DNA from: Gautieria morchelliformis
Lineage: Eukaryota > Basidiomycota > Agaricomycetes > Gomphales > Gomphaceae
Length of the DNA: 64,000 nt
Assembly (NCBI GenBank): GCA_015179125.1
Contig: WHVA01000028.1
Location: 372,001-436,000 of the forward strand
Direction: 5' to 3'
Under the pieces are notes generated by a model. The model made no database searches and was not told where the DNA came from. It saw only the letters and a list, made by a program, of their open reading frames with translations. Positions 43,668 to 52,146 of the stretch are shown one piece after another (the first letter of the stretch is position 1; each line of letters opens with the position of its first letter). The position numbers and the translations under genes are program-made.

Positions 43668-44219
43668 CATAAGGAGGGGATACTGTAAGAACCCGGCCTT
43701 TGGCCGGTTACTTACCGGTAAAACCTTCTTCCGAGCCCGAGCCTTGTGATATTCGTGCCCGAGTACATATGATCCTTATCCGTGCCCGAGCCCGAGCTTG
43801 AGCTCATATCCGACCTTGATCCCATGCCCGTATCCCCTTAGTTACTGTTTCCACTCCATCGCATCATTCATATATTACCTCGCCCTGACCTCGGTCTCCT
43901 GACCTCACCCTGACCTCCCCTAATATTTTCGCCCCTGACTCGTACCCTCGTCCGTATATAACCCCCTTGTATGCACTTCCTACTCCTCAGTCTGAAAATC
44001 AACTACCGTATCCCTTCGATCCCTAGCTAGTTTCTAAGTCTCGCCTCTTAAGCCAAACCTCGCCTCTTATTCGTTTGCCTCCGAAGTTGGGACTCGTGCG
44101 TAGGGTCGGTGCAGCACATAAGCTGAAGCCAAGTCCCTCTCCGACTTCCCCATCCAAACCTCGCCCCGTAACCTCGGACCTTACCTCGGGTTTCGCTCCC
44201 GATCTCGGTCAACCTTACG
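43668..44219 (+). repeat. Polypurine tract and 3' LTR of gypsy F
   Basis: AAGGAGGGGATAC (43671-43683) precedes TGTAAGAACCCGGCC at 43684. The LTR ends near AACCTTACG at 44219, the inverse of TGTAAG with a changed last base, about 536 bp. It contains the hairpin GGCCTTTGGCC at its start, repeated GCCCGAG words and TATATAACCCCC at about 43953. Its right side is joined directly to the truncated gypsy E. Confidence 0.7.
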
Positions 44220-44235
44220 ACGGATCGTACCGTAA

Positions 44236-45011
44236 CAAAGGGGAACTACTTCCGGGACTGGGACGCCTTCGAGAAAACATTTTCCGACCAGTTCTGCCCC
44301 AAAAACGAGCAGCTCACAGCCCTTACGAAGATCGAGGGGACCAGCTGGTACCAGGCCAAGGATCCGGTCGATGACTACATCGATCGCTTCCAGGAGCTCA
44401 TCGACCTTGTGGAGTATGAGGACGACAAGACGATCGTCATCAAATTCCGACAAGGACTTGATCCGACACTCCAGAACCAAGTCGCGCTGCTTGGGGATGG
44501 AGCTCCGGATTTTGATGATCCGGAAGGGTGGTACCAAGCTGCGCAGAGGGTGTCCCGGAACAGGGAAGCAAATGAGGCCTTCGTGGAGACGAGCCGGAAC
44601 ATGACACGCAGTTCCACTCGTCCTACTCCACCTGTGCCAAAACCCGGAAGCACATTCATTCCCACACGGAAAATATTTCCGACGCTTGCTCCGCCTGCTC
44701 CTATTAGGAACCATAGACCTCCTCCCTCGAAGAGTGGCCCTGCCCCGATGGATGTTGACTGCATGCGTGGAAAAGGCCACGGAACTATCACCTGCTTCCG
44801 ATGTCGACAACCAGGCCACTATGCTTGCGAGTGCCCCCAAGCCTTTGATATCCGGCTTATGACCACAGAGGAGAAACTTGAGCTCCTTCCAGAGTTCCTC
44901 GCACTCGCAGACATAAGCGCAGTGCCCACTGCGGAAGGAATTTCCGAAAATGCGGAACATGGTGCATCGGAAGCGGAAGATGCGTCGGATTTTGTGACGC
45001 GCAGCGGGTGA
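44236..45011 (+). pseudogene. Gypsy E Gag, 5' truncated
   Basis: Colinear with gypsy D Gag from GNYFRDWDAFEKTFSDQF through WYQAKDPVDDYIDRFQELID to the zinc knuckle CFRCRQPGHYACECP (about 44791-44835), ending at TGA 45009-45011. The first ~80 codons, the leader and the 5' LTR are missing. A one-base frame change lies near 44370. Confidence 0.82.
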
Positions 45012-45248
45012 GATGTGTGCCCCTGCTGCCTGTACATAACCGGTTTGCCTGTCTTGAAGTAGAGAATGAAAAGCCCCCACTCCCCTCACTTTGTACAGAC
45101 CCACCGGATAAAGTCACACAAAAACCAAATCCGACACCCCGTCCGTCCCGCAGCCGCCCTTGGGAGAAATGCCTTCCGAAGCGCTATGTTGTCGCTGCCA
45201 CCCCTGGCCCCAAGTCACTAGTCATTAAGGTGGAGATCCAGACAACGG

Positions 45249-45685
45249 ATACGGCGGAAGTAAATCCGGACCCGCCCTTGTCCATTGCGGGGCCACTGGT
45301 CAGTTTATAGACCAGGACTATGTGGAACGGAACCGACTGACCACGCGGAAGTTGCAACGTGCAATCCCGGTGTTCAATGTGGATGGAAGCCCCAATGAGG
45401 CAGGGTCCATCACGGAGATAGTAGACACCATTCTCCGCTACGAAGGGCACTCAGAACGCACTTCCTTTGCAGTCACCAGCCTGGGGAAGCAAGACATCAT
45501 CCTCGGGTTCACCTGGCTTCAGGAGCACAACCTGGAGATCAATTGGCAGACTCGAAAGGTACTGATGAGTCGATGTCCAGCCAAGTGTCACATGTGCCGG
45601 TCGGAAGTGCGGAAGGAACGCCAGGAGCAGCGGAAGACCGAACGTCTCATACAGACATGTCGTTCTGGCCCCCATCCACTGCTTG
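45249..45685 (+). pseudogene. Gypsy E protease region with lost catalytic Asp
   Basis: Aligns with the gypsy D protease, but the active-site triad reads HCGATG (CAT at about 45281) where D has DCGATG. The retropepsin aspartate is therefore replaced by histidine. The downstream part (VERNRLTTRKLQRAIPVFNV; ILGFTWLQEHNLEINW) is open in 45322-45685, up to an LTR insertion. Confidence 0.75.
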
Positions 45686-46378
45686 TGTTACGACCGTTCA
45701 TTTCCGACTTCCGACCCTCAGTTCCGCCACACCTTCCGCCCCTCCGATATTTCCGCAACACATTCCGCCCCTCCGATACTTCCGACATTCCGCCCATTGT
45801 TCTATTCCCTTGTTCTTTCAACTCTATTACTCGGACCCACCGGACCCGTTTCATCGTTCATCAAAACCACATATCCGGTCACCCTTGTAATTCGTTGTCA
45901 GATATGTTTTCCCGACCCCTTGTTCTTTGCCATTGTTCTACCTTACCCTGAACCCCCCTTGTAGTCCCATTGTTCCCAATAGTTAGTTCCCACGCATTGT
46001 CTACTCGACTTCCGCTTCCCCCCGGAATTTGCTTAGTACTATGTCATTACCTGTTGTCTCAGCTCTTTGTATAAAAGCCTGTCATGTATGTCTCTTATTC
46101 TGCAATCAGATAATCACCTTCGATACTTGATTTCCTCCGCTCCATCTCCTGTTCTTAGCACAGCGAGTCTAGCAAGATCTCAGTCTCTCCGCTTTCCGTC
46201 TTTCCGCCTTCCGCCTCAGTTCCGACCCAAGTTCCGACCAAACCTTTGGTTCAGTACTTTCCAACTTCCGACTCAGTTCCGAAATACTTAGGACGATAGT
46301 TCATCGGGGGCGCAACCTATAAGTTGAAGCCGCTGTCCTTTCCAGTTCCGACTTAGTGGAAATCTCGATACGTAACAG
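45686..46378 (+). mobile_element. Solo LTR, family S, with TSD GCTTG
   Basis: 693 bp, TGTTACGACC...GATACGTAACA, flanked by GCTTG at 45681-45685 and 46379-46383. Gypsy D shows the uninterrupted site CACTGCTTGCAGAAG. It contains TATAAAAGCC at about 46070, TTCTTAGCACAGCGAG downstream and TTCCGAC-rich U3/R DNA. A related LTR lies at 32378, and a third, at an equivalent site, at 28707. Confidence 0.9.
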
Positions 46379-46383
46379 CTTGC

Positions 46384-46887
46384 AGAAGAAGACTCGGAAG
46401 CGGAATTTGAACCGGATCCCACTCCCAATTCCAATTCCGATTCCGATTCCGATTCCGATTCCGATTCCGATTCCGATTCCGATTCCGATTCCGATTCCGA
46501 TTCCGATTCCGACTCTGACGTCATCCGACTCAGCCCGGAAGACACTCTGGCGGAAGGGGAGCGCTTGCTGTACGTAAACCTTCCGCTGGAAGCGGAACAC
46601 ATCCGTGCCACCGGAAATATTTCGCAACGCCTTGCTGAAGCCTCCAAGAAGCATGATAGAGTGGAGGCGGAAATTCCGGAGTACCTGTGGGAGTTTGAGG
46701 ATGTCTTTTCCAAGGAGTCGTTTGATGCCCTGCCTCCACGGAAGCTGTGGGACCATGCCATCGAGTTGGAGCCTGGGTCAAAGCCCACCAACTGCAAAGT
46801 CTACCCGCTGTCACCCAAGGAGCAGGTAGAGCTCGATGCATTCCTTGCAGAAAACCTCCGTACAGGGAGGATCCGCCCCTCCAAGTC
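46384..46887 (+). pseudogene. Gypsy E pol linker and start of RT
   Basis: Continues the pol frame after the solo LTR: an acidic linker with an expanded Asp-Ser run, LLYVNLPLEAEHIRA, AEIPEYLWEFEDVFSKESFD, WDHAIELEPGSKPTNCKVYP and FLAENLRTGRIRPSKS. It is interrupted at 46887 by copia-2 and resumes at 52147. Confidence 0.8.
46434..46511 (+). repeat. (ATTCCG)13 coding microsatellite
   Basis: Thirteen perfect ATTCCG hexamers encode alternating Asp and Ser in the gypsy E pol frame. The same place in gypsy D has only a short run (SDSDSDSD), so the array expanded in this copy. Read on the opposite strand it gives the Gly-Ile and Glu-Ser shadow frames. Confidence 0.9.
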
Positions 46888-47385
46888 TGTAGAGGACAGG
46901 AATTATAGGCAGTAGGTATGGACTTGTTATTCAAAAGAATAGACTAGAAATCAATTCACTCTCTCAGTGAATTTAGTGGTCACTGTAAATATATTATACA
47001 CTACCTAGAAATCAATTCACTACAGAGGATTTCTAGGTCAATTAATGCAAAGACTACTAGACTAATTTACTTGCCTCTCTCAGTGAATTTAGTGGTCACT
47101 GAGAGAGGGGGAAATGTGTTCCACTGCGCATGTACTACTACCCGGCCCTTTAGCGCCCAAGAGCTCGCGCGTCGAAGTCATTTCAGACTCCGCTGGGTGC
47201 AGCCGCTTGTGAAAGTAGGAATAACAAGATGAAATAGAGAGATAAGGAATGAGTGGAAAATTTCGAAAATAACCAGAGAAATGGATGCATAATACAAGAA
47301 CAATGTGAGAAGAAATTGGAAGGCCTCACAACAAATTGGATATATTATGCTTGATTTTGGTGCAGGAGCATAAATGCACCCAACA
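46888..47385 (-). repeat. 3' LTR of copia-2
   Basis: 498 bp, on the + strand TGTAGAGGAC...CACCCAACA. Compared by eye with the right LTR (51649-52146), I find no difference. It contains a hairpin with a 13-bp perfect stem and 9-nt loop at 47074-47108, and a second with 10-bp arms at about 47004-47037. Confidence 0.93.
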
Positions 47386-47398
47386 CGCCCCCTCAAGC

Positions 47399-50300
47399 TT
47401 AATATATTCCGATTTGCTCGTTGAGAATCTTCACTCTAGGACTGGGAAGTCCTTTAGTGAGGATATCTGCCAACATTTGTTCGGTTGGCAAATAAACGAG
47501 CTTGGCTTGTTGATTTTTGATTATATCTCGAAGGAAATATAATCGGATGTCGAAATGCTTGGTTCTCGTGTGTTGTTGGGTGCCATACGTGATGGCAATG
47601 GCTGATTGATTGTCTGAATAAACTTGGATGGGTCTGTTCAGTGGTTGGAATATTTCAGAAATAAAATGGCGCATCCAAAGAGCCTCTTTGCCCGCATGGG
47701 TCAGGGCGACGAATTCGGCTTCAGTTGATGAGAGGGCTACTATCGATTGTTTCTGGCAACTCCATGAAACAGTGCCTCCATCAATCTGAAATAAGTATGC
47801 CGAATACGAACGCCTATGACTCTGTGAACCCCAATCCGCATCTGAATACCCTATCAAGCCGTCTCGATTTCTTCCAAGTGTGAGCTTGTAATGCTTCGTG
47901 CCTTTCAAATATTTGAAGACACGTTTGACTGCATTCCAATGTGTGCCACCTGGATTTTCGAGGAATTGCGAGAGTAATGACACCGCAAATGCAATGTCAG
48001 GTCGAGTGGCTACAGCCGCCCACATCAGTGATCCTATAGCTTGCCTGTACGGAAATTTCGACATGGCTTTCTTGCCTCTCTCTGTAGAAGGACATTGGTC
48101 TTTAGATAATTTTACGGCTGGATCAAGAGGCGTAGCGTAAGTCTTTGCATCTTCGAGATTGAATTTTTTGATGATCTTCTCGATGTATGCAGGTTGTGAA
48201 ATTGCAATGGTCTTCTTCTGCCAGTCTCTTTCGATTTTGAGATTCAATAGCCAATGAATCTCGCCTAGATCTTTCATACTGAAGACCTGAGCAAGATCTC
48301 GTTTGACTTCGTCCAGGACTGACTGATTCTCAGCTGTGATGGTAAGGTCGTCCACAGCTGTTGCAATGATCACATGCCCCTTTCCGCCACGTCTATAAAA
48401 TACAGCCCCGTCTGTGGCTGACGTAGTGAATCCTAACTTGTGGAATTCACCACTTAGACGTTTGTACCATTCTCTTCCAGATTGCTTGAGGCCGTAGAGT
48501 GCTTTCTTCAAAAGTAGCACTTCGCCTTTGTCTCTAGACTCATATCCATACGGCTGCTTCATGTAAATAGGTTCAGGCAACGTAGCATTGAGGTATGCAT
48601 AGTCCACGTCCATTTGATGGATAGGCCAGTCATTCCTAGCAGCAATGGCGCATATGATCCGTAGGGAGGATAACCGAGCAACAGGTGAGTATGTCTCATC
48701 ATAGTCGACTCCAAACTTCTGTGTGAAGCCTTGGGCGACCATTCTCGATTTAGGCATTATTGGTTTCCCTTCTGGATTACGCTTCCAAAGGTAGACCCAT
48801 TTATTACCGACAATATTGGCTCCAGGAGGTGGTTTGGCTCGTTCCCACACTCCCTTGTCGATTAGGGCCTCATACTCTTTGTCCATTGATTTCTTCCATA
48901 TAGGATTATTCAGAGCTTCGTCTGCATTGCTAGGTTCAATTTGACTCAAATCCGGCGCCTTGTTATTGTTTTGACCGTCGGTTAGAAACGCACTGATGGC
49001 ACACTCATAGCTACTGATGCCATCAATCTCGGAGGATAATTCTTGGTCGAATAAAACTTCTTTATGGTCCTCAACGTCCTCGTAAGCTAGCGTAGTCATA
49101 TGTGCGCCAGTTTGTCTCTGAGTTTGAGATCTTGTCACGGGACCTGATGGGGCCGGCTGCACTTGTTGTTGACGGATCCTTTCGCTTCTCCTTATCGGTT
49201 CAGCTTCTCTAGGTCTGTCATCAACTCCCTGAATAGGTTGCAGCTTTTCAAGATATTCCTCTGGTGCACTTTCATCAATTTCTTCGATCTTTGCCTCTTC
49301 GCTGACTAAGCGACCGGGCACAGGCACTGATGCCGGAATGGCCTTCTTCTCTTCTTTAGACGTAGGTAGCTTGGATTCCTCAATAGAAATGATTGGGACC
49401 TTTCCCTTCTTCATCTCTGAATCAAAGACAACGTTCCGCTCGACAGAAACTTTGTGCGAGTCAGGCCAATAAATATAATGACCATGGCTCTGCGCAGAAA
49501 TTCCTATCCACCGAGCTCTCTTGGCACGAGCTGCCAATTTATCTCCCTGAGTGATTTTGACGTAAATTTCAGTTCCCCACGTGTGAATGTCTTTGAGATT
49601 CGGTTTTTCATGGTGAATCATCTCGTAGGGCGTTTTATCTGGTAGAGCTCTTGTATGCGTCCTGTTCCTAAGATAATTGGCATGCTGTATCGCATAGCCC
49701 CATAATATCTTAGGAAGGCCTGATTCTAGCAGCATGGCACGAGTTCTCTCAGTGAGAGTTCGATTCAGGCGTTCCGCAACACCATTGGACTCTGGTGTGT
49801 CGTGTACCGTCAACTGATGCTTCGTGCCTTGTTTGGCTAGATGCTGTTCGAATTCAGAGCTCATATACTCGCCCCCTCGATCAGAAACAAGTGCCTTGAT
49901 GTGCACATTTCTCTGTCGAAGCATTAAAGCCTCGTAGAGCTTGTACTTTGAGAATGCTTCTGATTTGTTCGCCATGAGATAGATCACCGATTCTCTTGAG
50001 TAGTCATCGATAAAGGAGACATAATATGACTTCTTATCGATCGTGAGGTGTCTTGCAGGTCCCCAGACATCAGAATAAATTCTGTCACCGAATTTTGATG
50101 TTCGGTCTCTGGGTTCTCGAGGAAGAGGTTTGCGCGCAATCTTGGCCTGAATACACGCATCACAGACAATTCTATCGCCTGTGGAGCTCAGTTCAATGCC
50201 CAATATCATGCCATGATTTAATAGATGTTGTAGGGACTTCTGCGAGATGTGCCCCATCTTTTGATGAATTTCCATGGCAGATAAACACATATGGGCTTGA

Positions 50301-51643
50301 GCACTTGGTGACTGGAGGTCTAGTCGATATAAGCCATTGACTTTCGGTGCTTGCATCAATACTTTTCCAGCAGCATTAGATATTGTGCATTTCTGGCCAC
50401 CGAGTCGAATGTCGTAGCCAGCATCATCGCACCGACCGATCGAGACGAGGGTAGCAGCAATTTTGGGTGCATAGTATGTATCTTGCAACGTGACTTCTAC
50501 TGTTCTATCTCCAACCTTATTGGATAATACGAGCAGTCCTGAGCCGAAGGCATCAAAGGTACCTTTGTTGGCTGCTCGGATAGTCCTCGGCTGTGAGAAT
50601 TGACAGTAGTTCCTCAATAAATTTTTGTGAGGAGTCATATGCGATGTCGTTCCGGTGTCGAGTATGACTATAACCCCTGAGGATGTGCTCAAATTGAAAT
50701 TAGAGCACTCGTCGAAATTGGTGAAGGCAAGATGCCCATCACCACTTTCCTCAGAAGTAGACTCTTCTTCGGCAACATTCGCTTTTGCTTTACCCTTCTT
50801 CTTCTTCTTGCCTTTGGCTTTCTTCTTCTGACGTGGTCCTTGACCTTCTTTACCACCTCCTTTAGCCCAGCAATTTTCGATGGAATGTCCAGGCTTTTTG
50901 CAGTTGGTGCATACATGCGCCTTCTGCCCCTTCTGGTCCTTCTTAATAGATGAACCAATAAACACCTGCTCTTCTTGCGGGAGTGTTTTCTTCCTGTCAT
51001 ACTGAGCCTTTAGTACCCTAATAATATTATCAGGGACCAATGGCATCCCGCATTCTTCAAGCGAAGTTGTAAGGGCATTCATGACTGCCTCATAGGATGG
51101 TGGAAGTGACGCAAGGATTATGTCCATGAATTCTTCTTCAGAAACTCTAGCTCCCATCTCATTAAGACGAGCATATAGGTCTTGGGCCTTGTCCAAGTGA
51201 TCTCTCAAGTCTCCATCCTCAGGACATCTCATACTGCGGAGTTGTCTCTGCAGGCTGGTGAGGACCATCTTGGGCTTTTTGGTCATTTCATTGACCAGTG
51301 CATCCCAAGTCTCTTTTGCTGTCTTCTGCTTCTGTAGCATCAGGGCTAATGACTCTGACACTGAGACGATGATTTGGGTCTTGGCTTGTCCTTCTCTAGC
51401 AAGGTATCTCTCCAGCTTCTCCTCGGCCTTATCCATCTGAGTTTCCTCAGCTTCTGTAAGAATATGGCCTGGGGGCATAACTGGAGGATCAGGAGGTCTA
51501 GTGACTCTCCCTTCTACATGCTTGAGCAGATTTTTGGACTCGAAATAGCTGATGAGAGTGGCTCGCCACAATGGCCAATTACTTCCATCAGTAGCAAGCT
51601 TCTCAACACCCAACAGCTTCTCAGAAGTGTCTCCGGGGCCCAT
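47399..51643 (-). CDS. Copia-2 Gag-Pol polyprotein
   Basis: 1414 codons. Gag: N-terminal MGPGDTSEKLLGVEKLATDG and the UBN2-like region to about residue 200. CCHC knuckle CTNCKKPGHSIENC near residue 245. Protease LDTGTTSHMTP near 330. Integrase: HHCC finger (HQKMGHIS...CDACIQAK) and D,D,E core (SDVWGPA; SDRGGEY; NGVAERLNR). RT with VARLSSLRIICAIAARNDWP, MDVDYAYLNA and AVDD at the catalytic site. RNase H with YSDADWG, SSTEAEF and SDNQSAI. The domain order PR-IN-RT-RH is diagnostic of Ty1/copia. The ATG is only 5 nt after the LTR, inside the primer binding site, and the stop is 13 nt from the 3' LTR. No separate Gag stop is seen, so Gag and Pol are made as one protein. Confidence 0.95.
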   Translation of the reverse strand: MGPGDTSEKLLGVEKLATDGSNWPLWRATLISYFESKNLLKHVEGRVTRPPDPPVMPPGHILTEAEETQMDKAEEKLERYLAREGQAKTQIIVSVSESLALMLQKQKTAKETWDALVNEMTKKPKMVLTSLQRQLRSMRCPEDGDLRDHLDKAQDLYARLNEMGARVSEEEFMDIILASLPPSYEAVMNALTTSLEECGMPLVPDNIIRVLKAQYDRKKTLPQEEQVFIGSSIKKDQKGQKAHVCTNCKKPGHSIENCWAKGGGKEGQGPRQKKKAKGKKKKKGKAKANVAEEESTSEESGDGHLAFTNFDECSNFNLSTSSGVIVILDTGTTSHMTPHKNLLRNYCQFSQPRTIRAANKGTFDAFGSGLLVLSNKVGDRTVEVTLQDTYYAPKIAATLVSIGRCDDAGYDIRLGGQKCTISNAAGKVLMQAPKVNGLYRLDLQSPSAQAHMCLSAMEIHQKMGHISQKSLQHLLNHGMILGIELSSTGDRIVCDACIQAKIARKPLPREPRDRTSKFGDRIYSDVWGPARHLTIDKKSYYVSFIDDYSRESVIYLMANKSEAFSKYKLYEALMLRQRNVHIKALVSDRGGEYMSSEFEQHLAKQGTKHQLTVHDTPESNGVAERLNRTLTERTRAMLLESGLPKILWGYAIQHANYLRNRTHTRALPDKTPYEMIHHEKPNLKDIHTWGTEIYVKITQGDKLAARAKRARWIGISAQSHGHYIYWPDSHKVSVERNVVFDSEMKKGKVPIISIEESKLPTSKEEKKAIPASVPVPGRLVSEEAKIEEIDESAPEEYLEKLQPIQGVDDRPREAEPIRRSERIRQQQVQPAPSGPVTRSQTQRQTGAHMTTLAYEDVEDHKEVLFDQELSSEIDGISSYECAISAFLTDGQNNNKAPDLSQIEPSNADEALNNPIWKKSMDKEYEALIDKGVWERAKPPPGANIVGNKWVYLWKRNPEGKPIMPKSRMVAQGFTQKFGVDYDETYSPVARLSSLRIICAIAARNDWPIHQMDVDYAYLNATLPEPIYMKQPYGYESRDKGEVLLLKKALYGLKQSGREWYKRLSGEFHKLGFTTSATDGAVFYRRGGKGHVIIATAVDDLTITAENQSVLDEVKRDLAQVFSMKDLGEIHWLLNLKIERDWQKKTIAISQPAYIEKIIKKFNLEDAKTYATPLDPAVKLSKDQCPSTERGKKAMSKFPYRQAIGSLMWAAVATRPDIAFAVSLLSQFLENPGGTHWNAVKRVFKYLKGTKHYKLTLGRNRDGLIGYSDADWGSQSHRRSYSAYLFQIDGGTVSWSCQKQSIVALSSTEAEFVALTHAGKEALWMRHFISEIFQPLNRPIQVYSDNQSAIAITYGTQQHTRTKHFDIRLYFLRDIIKNQQAKLVYLPTEQMLADILTKGLPSPRVKILNEQIGIY

Positions 51644-51648
51644 AACCC
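51635..51648 (-). promoter_or_regulatory. Primer binding site overlapping the Gag start codon
   Basis: The minus strand reads GGGTTATGGGCCCC directly after the LTR end ...CTCTACA. It is complementary to the initiator tRNA-Met anticodon stem-loop. The ATG in the middle of this site (51643-51641) is the start of the polyprotein frame. Confidence 0.8.
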
Positions 51649-52146
51649 TGTAGAGGACAGGAATTATAGGCAGTAGGTATGGACTTGTTATTCAAAAGAA
51701 TAGACTAGAAATCAATTCACTCTCTCAGTGAATTTAGTGGTCACTGTAAATATATTATACACTACCTAGAAATCAATTCACTACAGAGGATTTCTAGGTC
51801 AATTAATGCAAAGACTACTAGACTAATTTACTTGCCTCTCTCAGTGAATTTAGTGGTCACTGAGAGAGGGGGAAATGTGTTCCACTGCGCATGTACTACT
51901 ACCCGGCCCTTTAGCGCCCAAGAGCTCGCGCGTCGAAGTCATTTCAGACTCCGCTGGGTGCAGCCGCTTGTGAAAGTAGGAATAACAAGATGAAATAGAG
52001 AGATAAGGAATGAGTGGAAAATTTCGAAAATAACCAGAGAAATGGATGCATAATACAAGAACAATGTGAGAAGAAATTGGAAGGCCTCACAACAAATTGG
52101 ATATATTATGCTTGATTTTGGTGCAGGAGCATAAATGCACCCAACA
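51649..52146 (-). repeat. 5' LTR of copia-2
   Basis: Second 498-bp copy, same sequence as 46888-47385 at an offset of 4761. It starts TGTTGGGTGC on the element strand and is followed by the AAGTC target duplication at 52147-52151. Confidence 0.93.

Larger units (their letters stand above)
46888..52146 (-). mobile_element. Complete Ty1/copia element (copia-2), probably recent
   Basis: 5259 bp: 5' LTR 51649-52146, primer binding site 51635-51648, one ORF 51643-47399, polypurine tract (GAGGGGGCG, 47386-47394) and 3' LTR. It sits in the RT gene of gypsy E with target duplication AAGTC at 46883-46887 and 52147-52151. The LTRs appear identical and the ORF is uninterrupted, so insertion was recent and the element could be competent. 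Only 18 nt of the internal region are noncoding. Confidence 0.93.

Noticed and set aside
44181..45104. 307-codon minus-strand ORF
   Set aside because: Antisense shadow of gypsy E Gag; the matching frame also appears opposite gypsy D Gag for the same reason.
46434..46511. CRISPR-like array
   Set aside because: A perfect hexamer microsatellite without spacers, in a eukaryotic retroelement.
46288..46797. Minus-strand ORFs with Gly-Ile or Glu-Ser runs
   Set aside because: Created by reading the (ATTCCG)13 array on the opposite strand.
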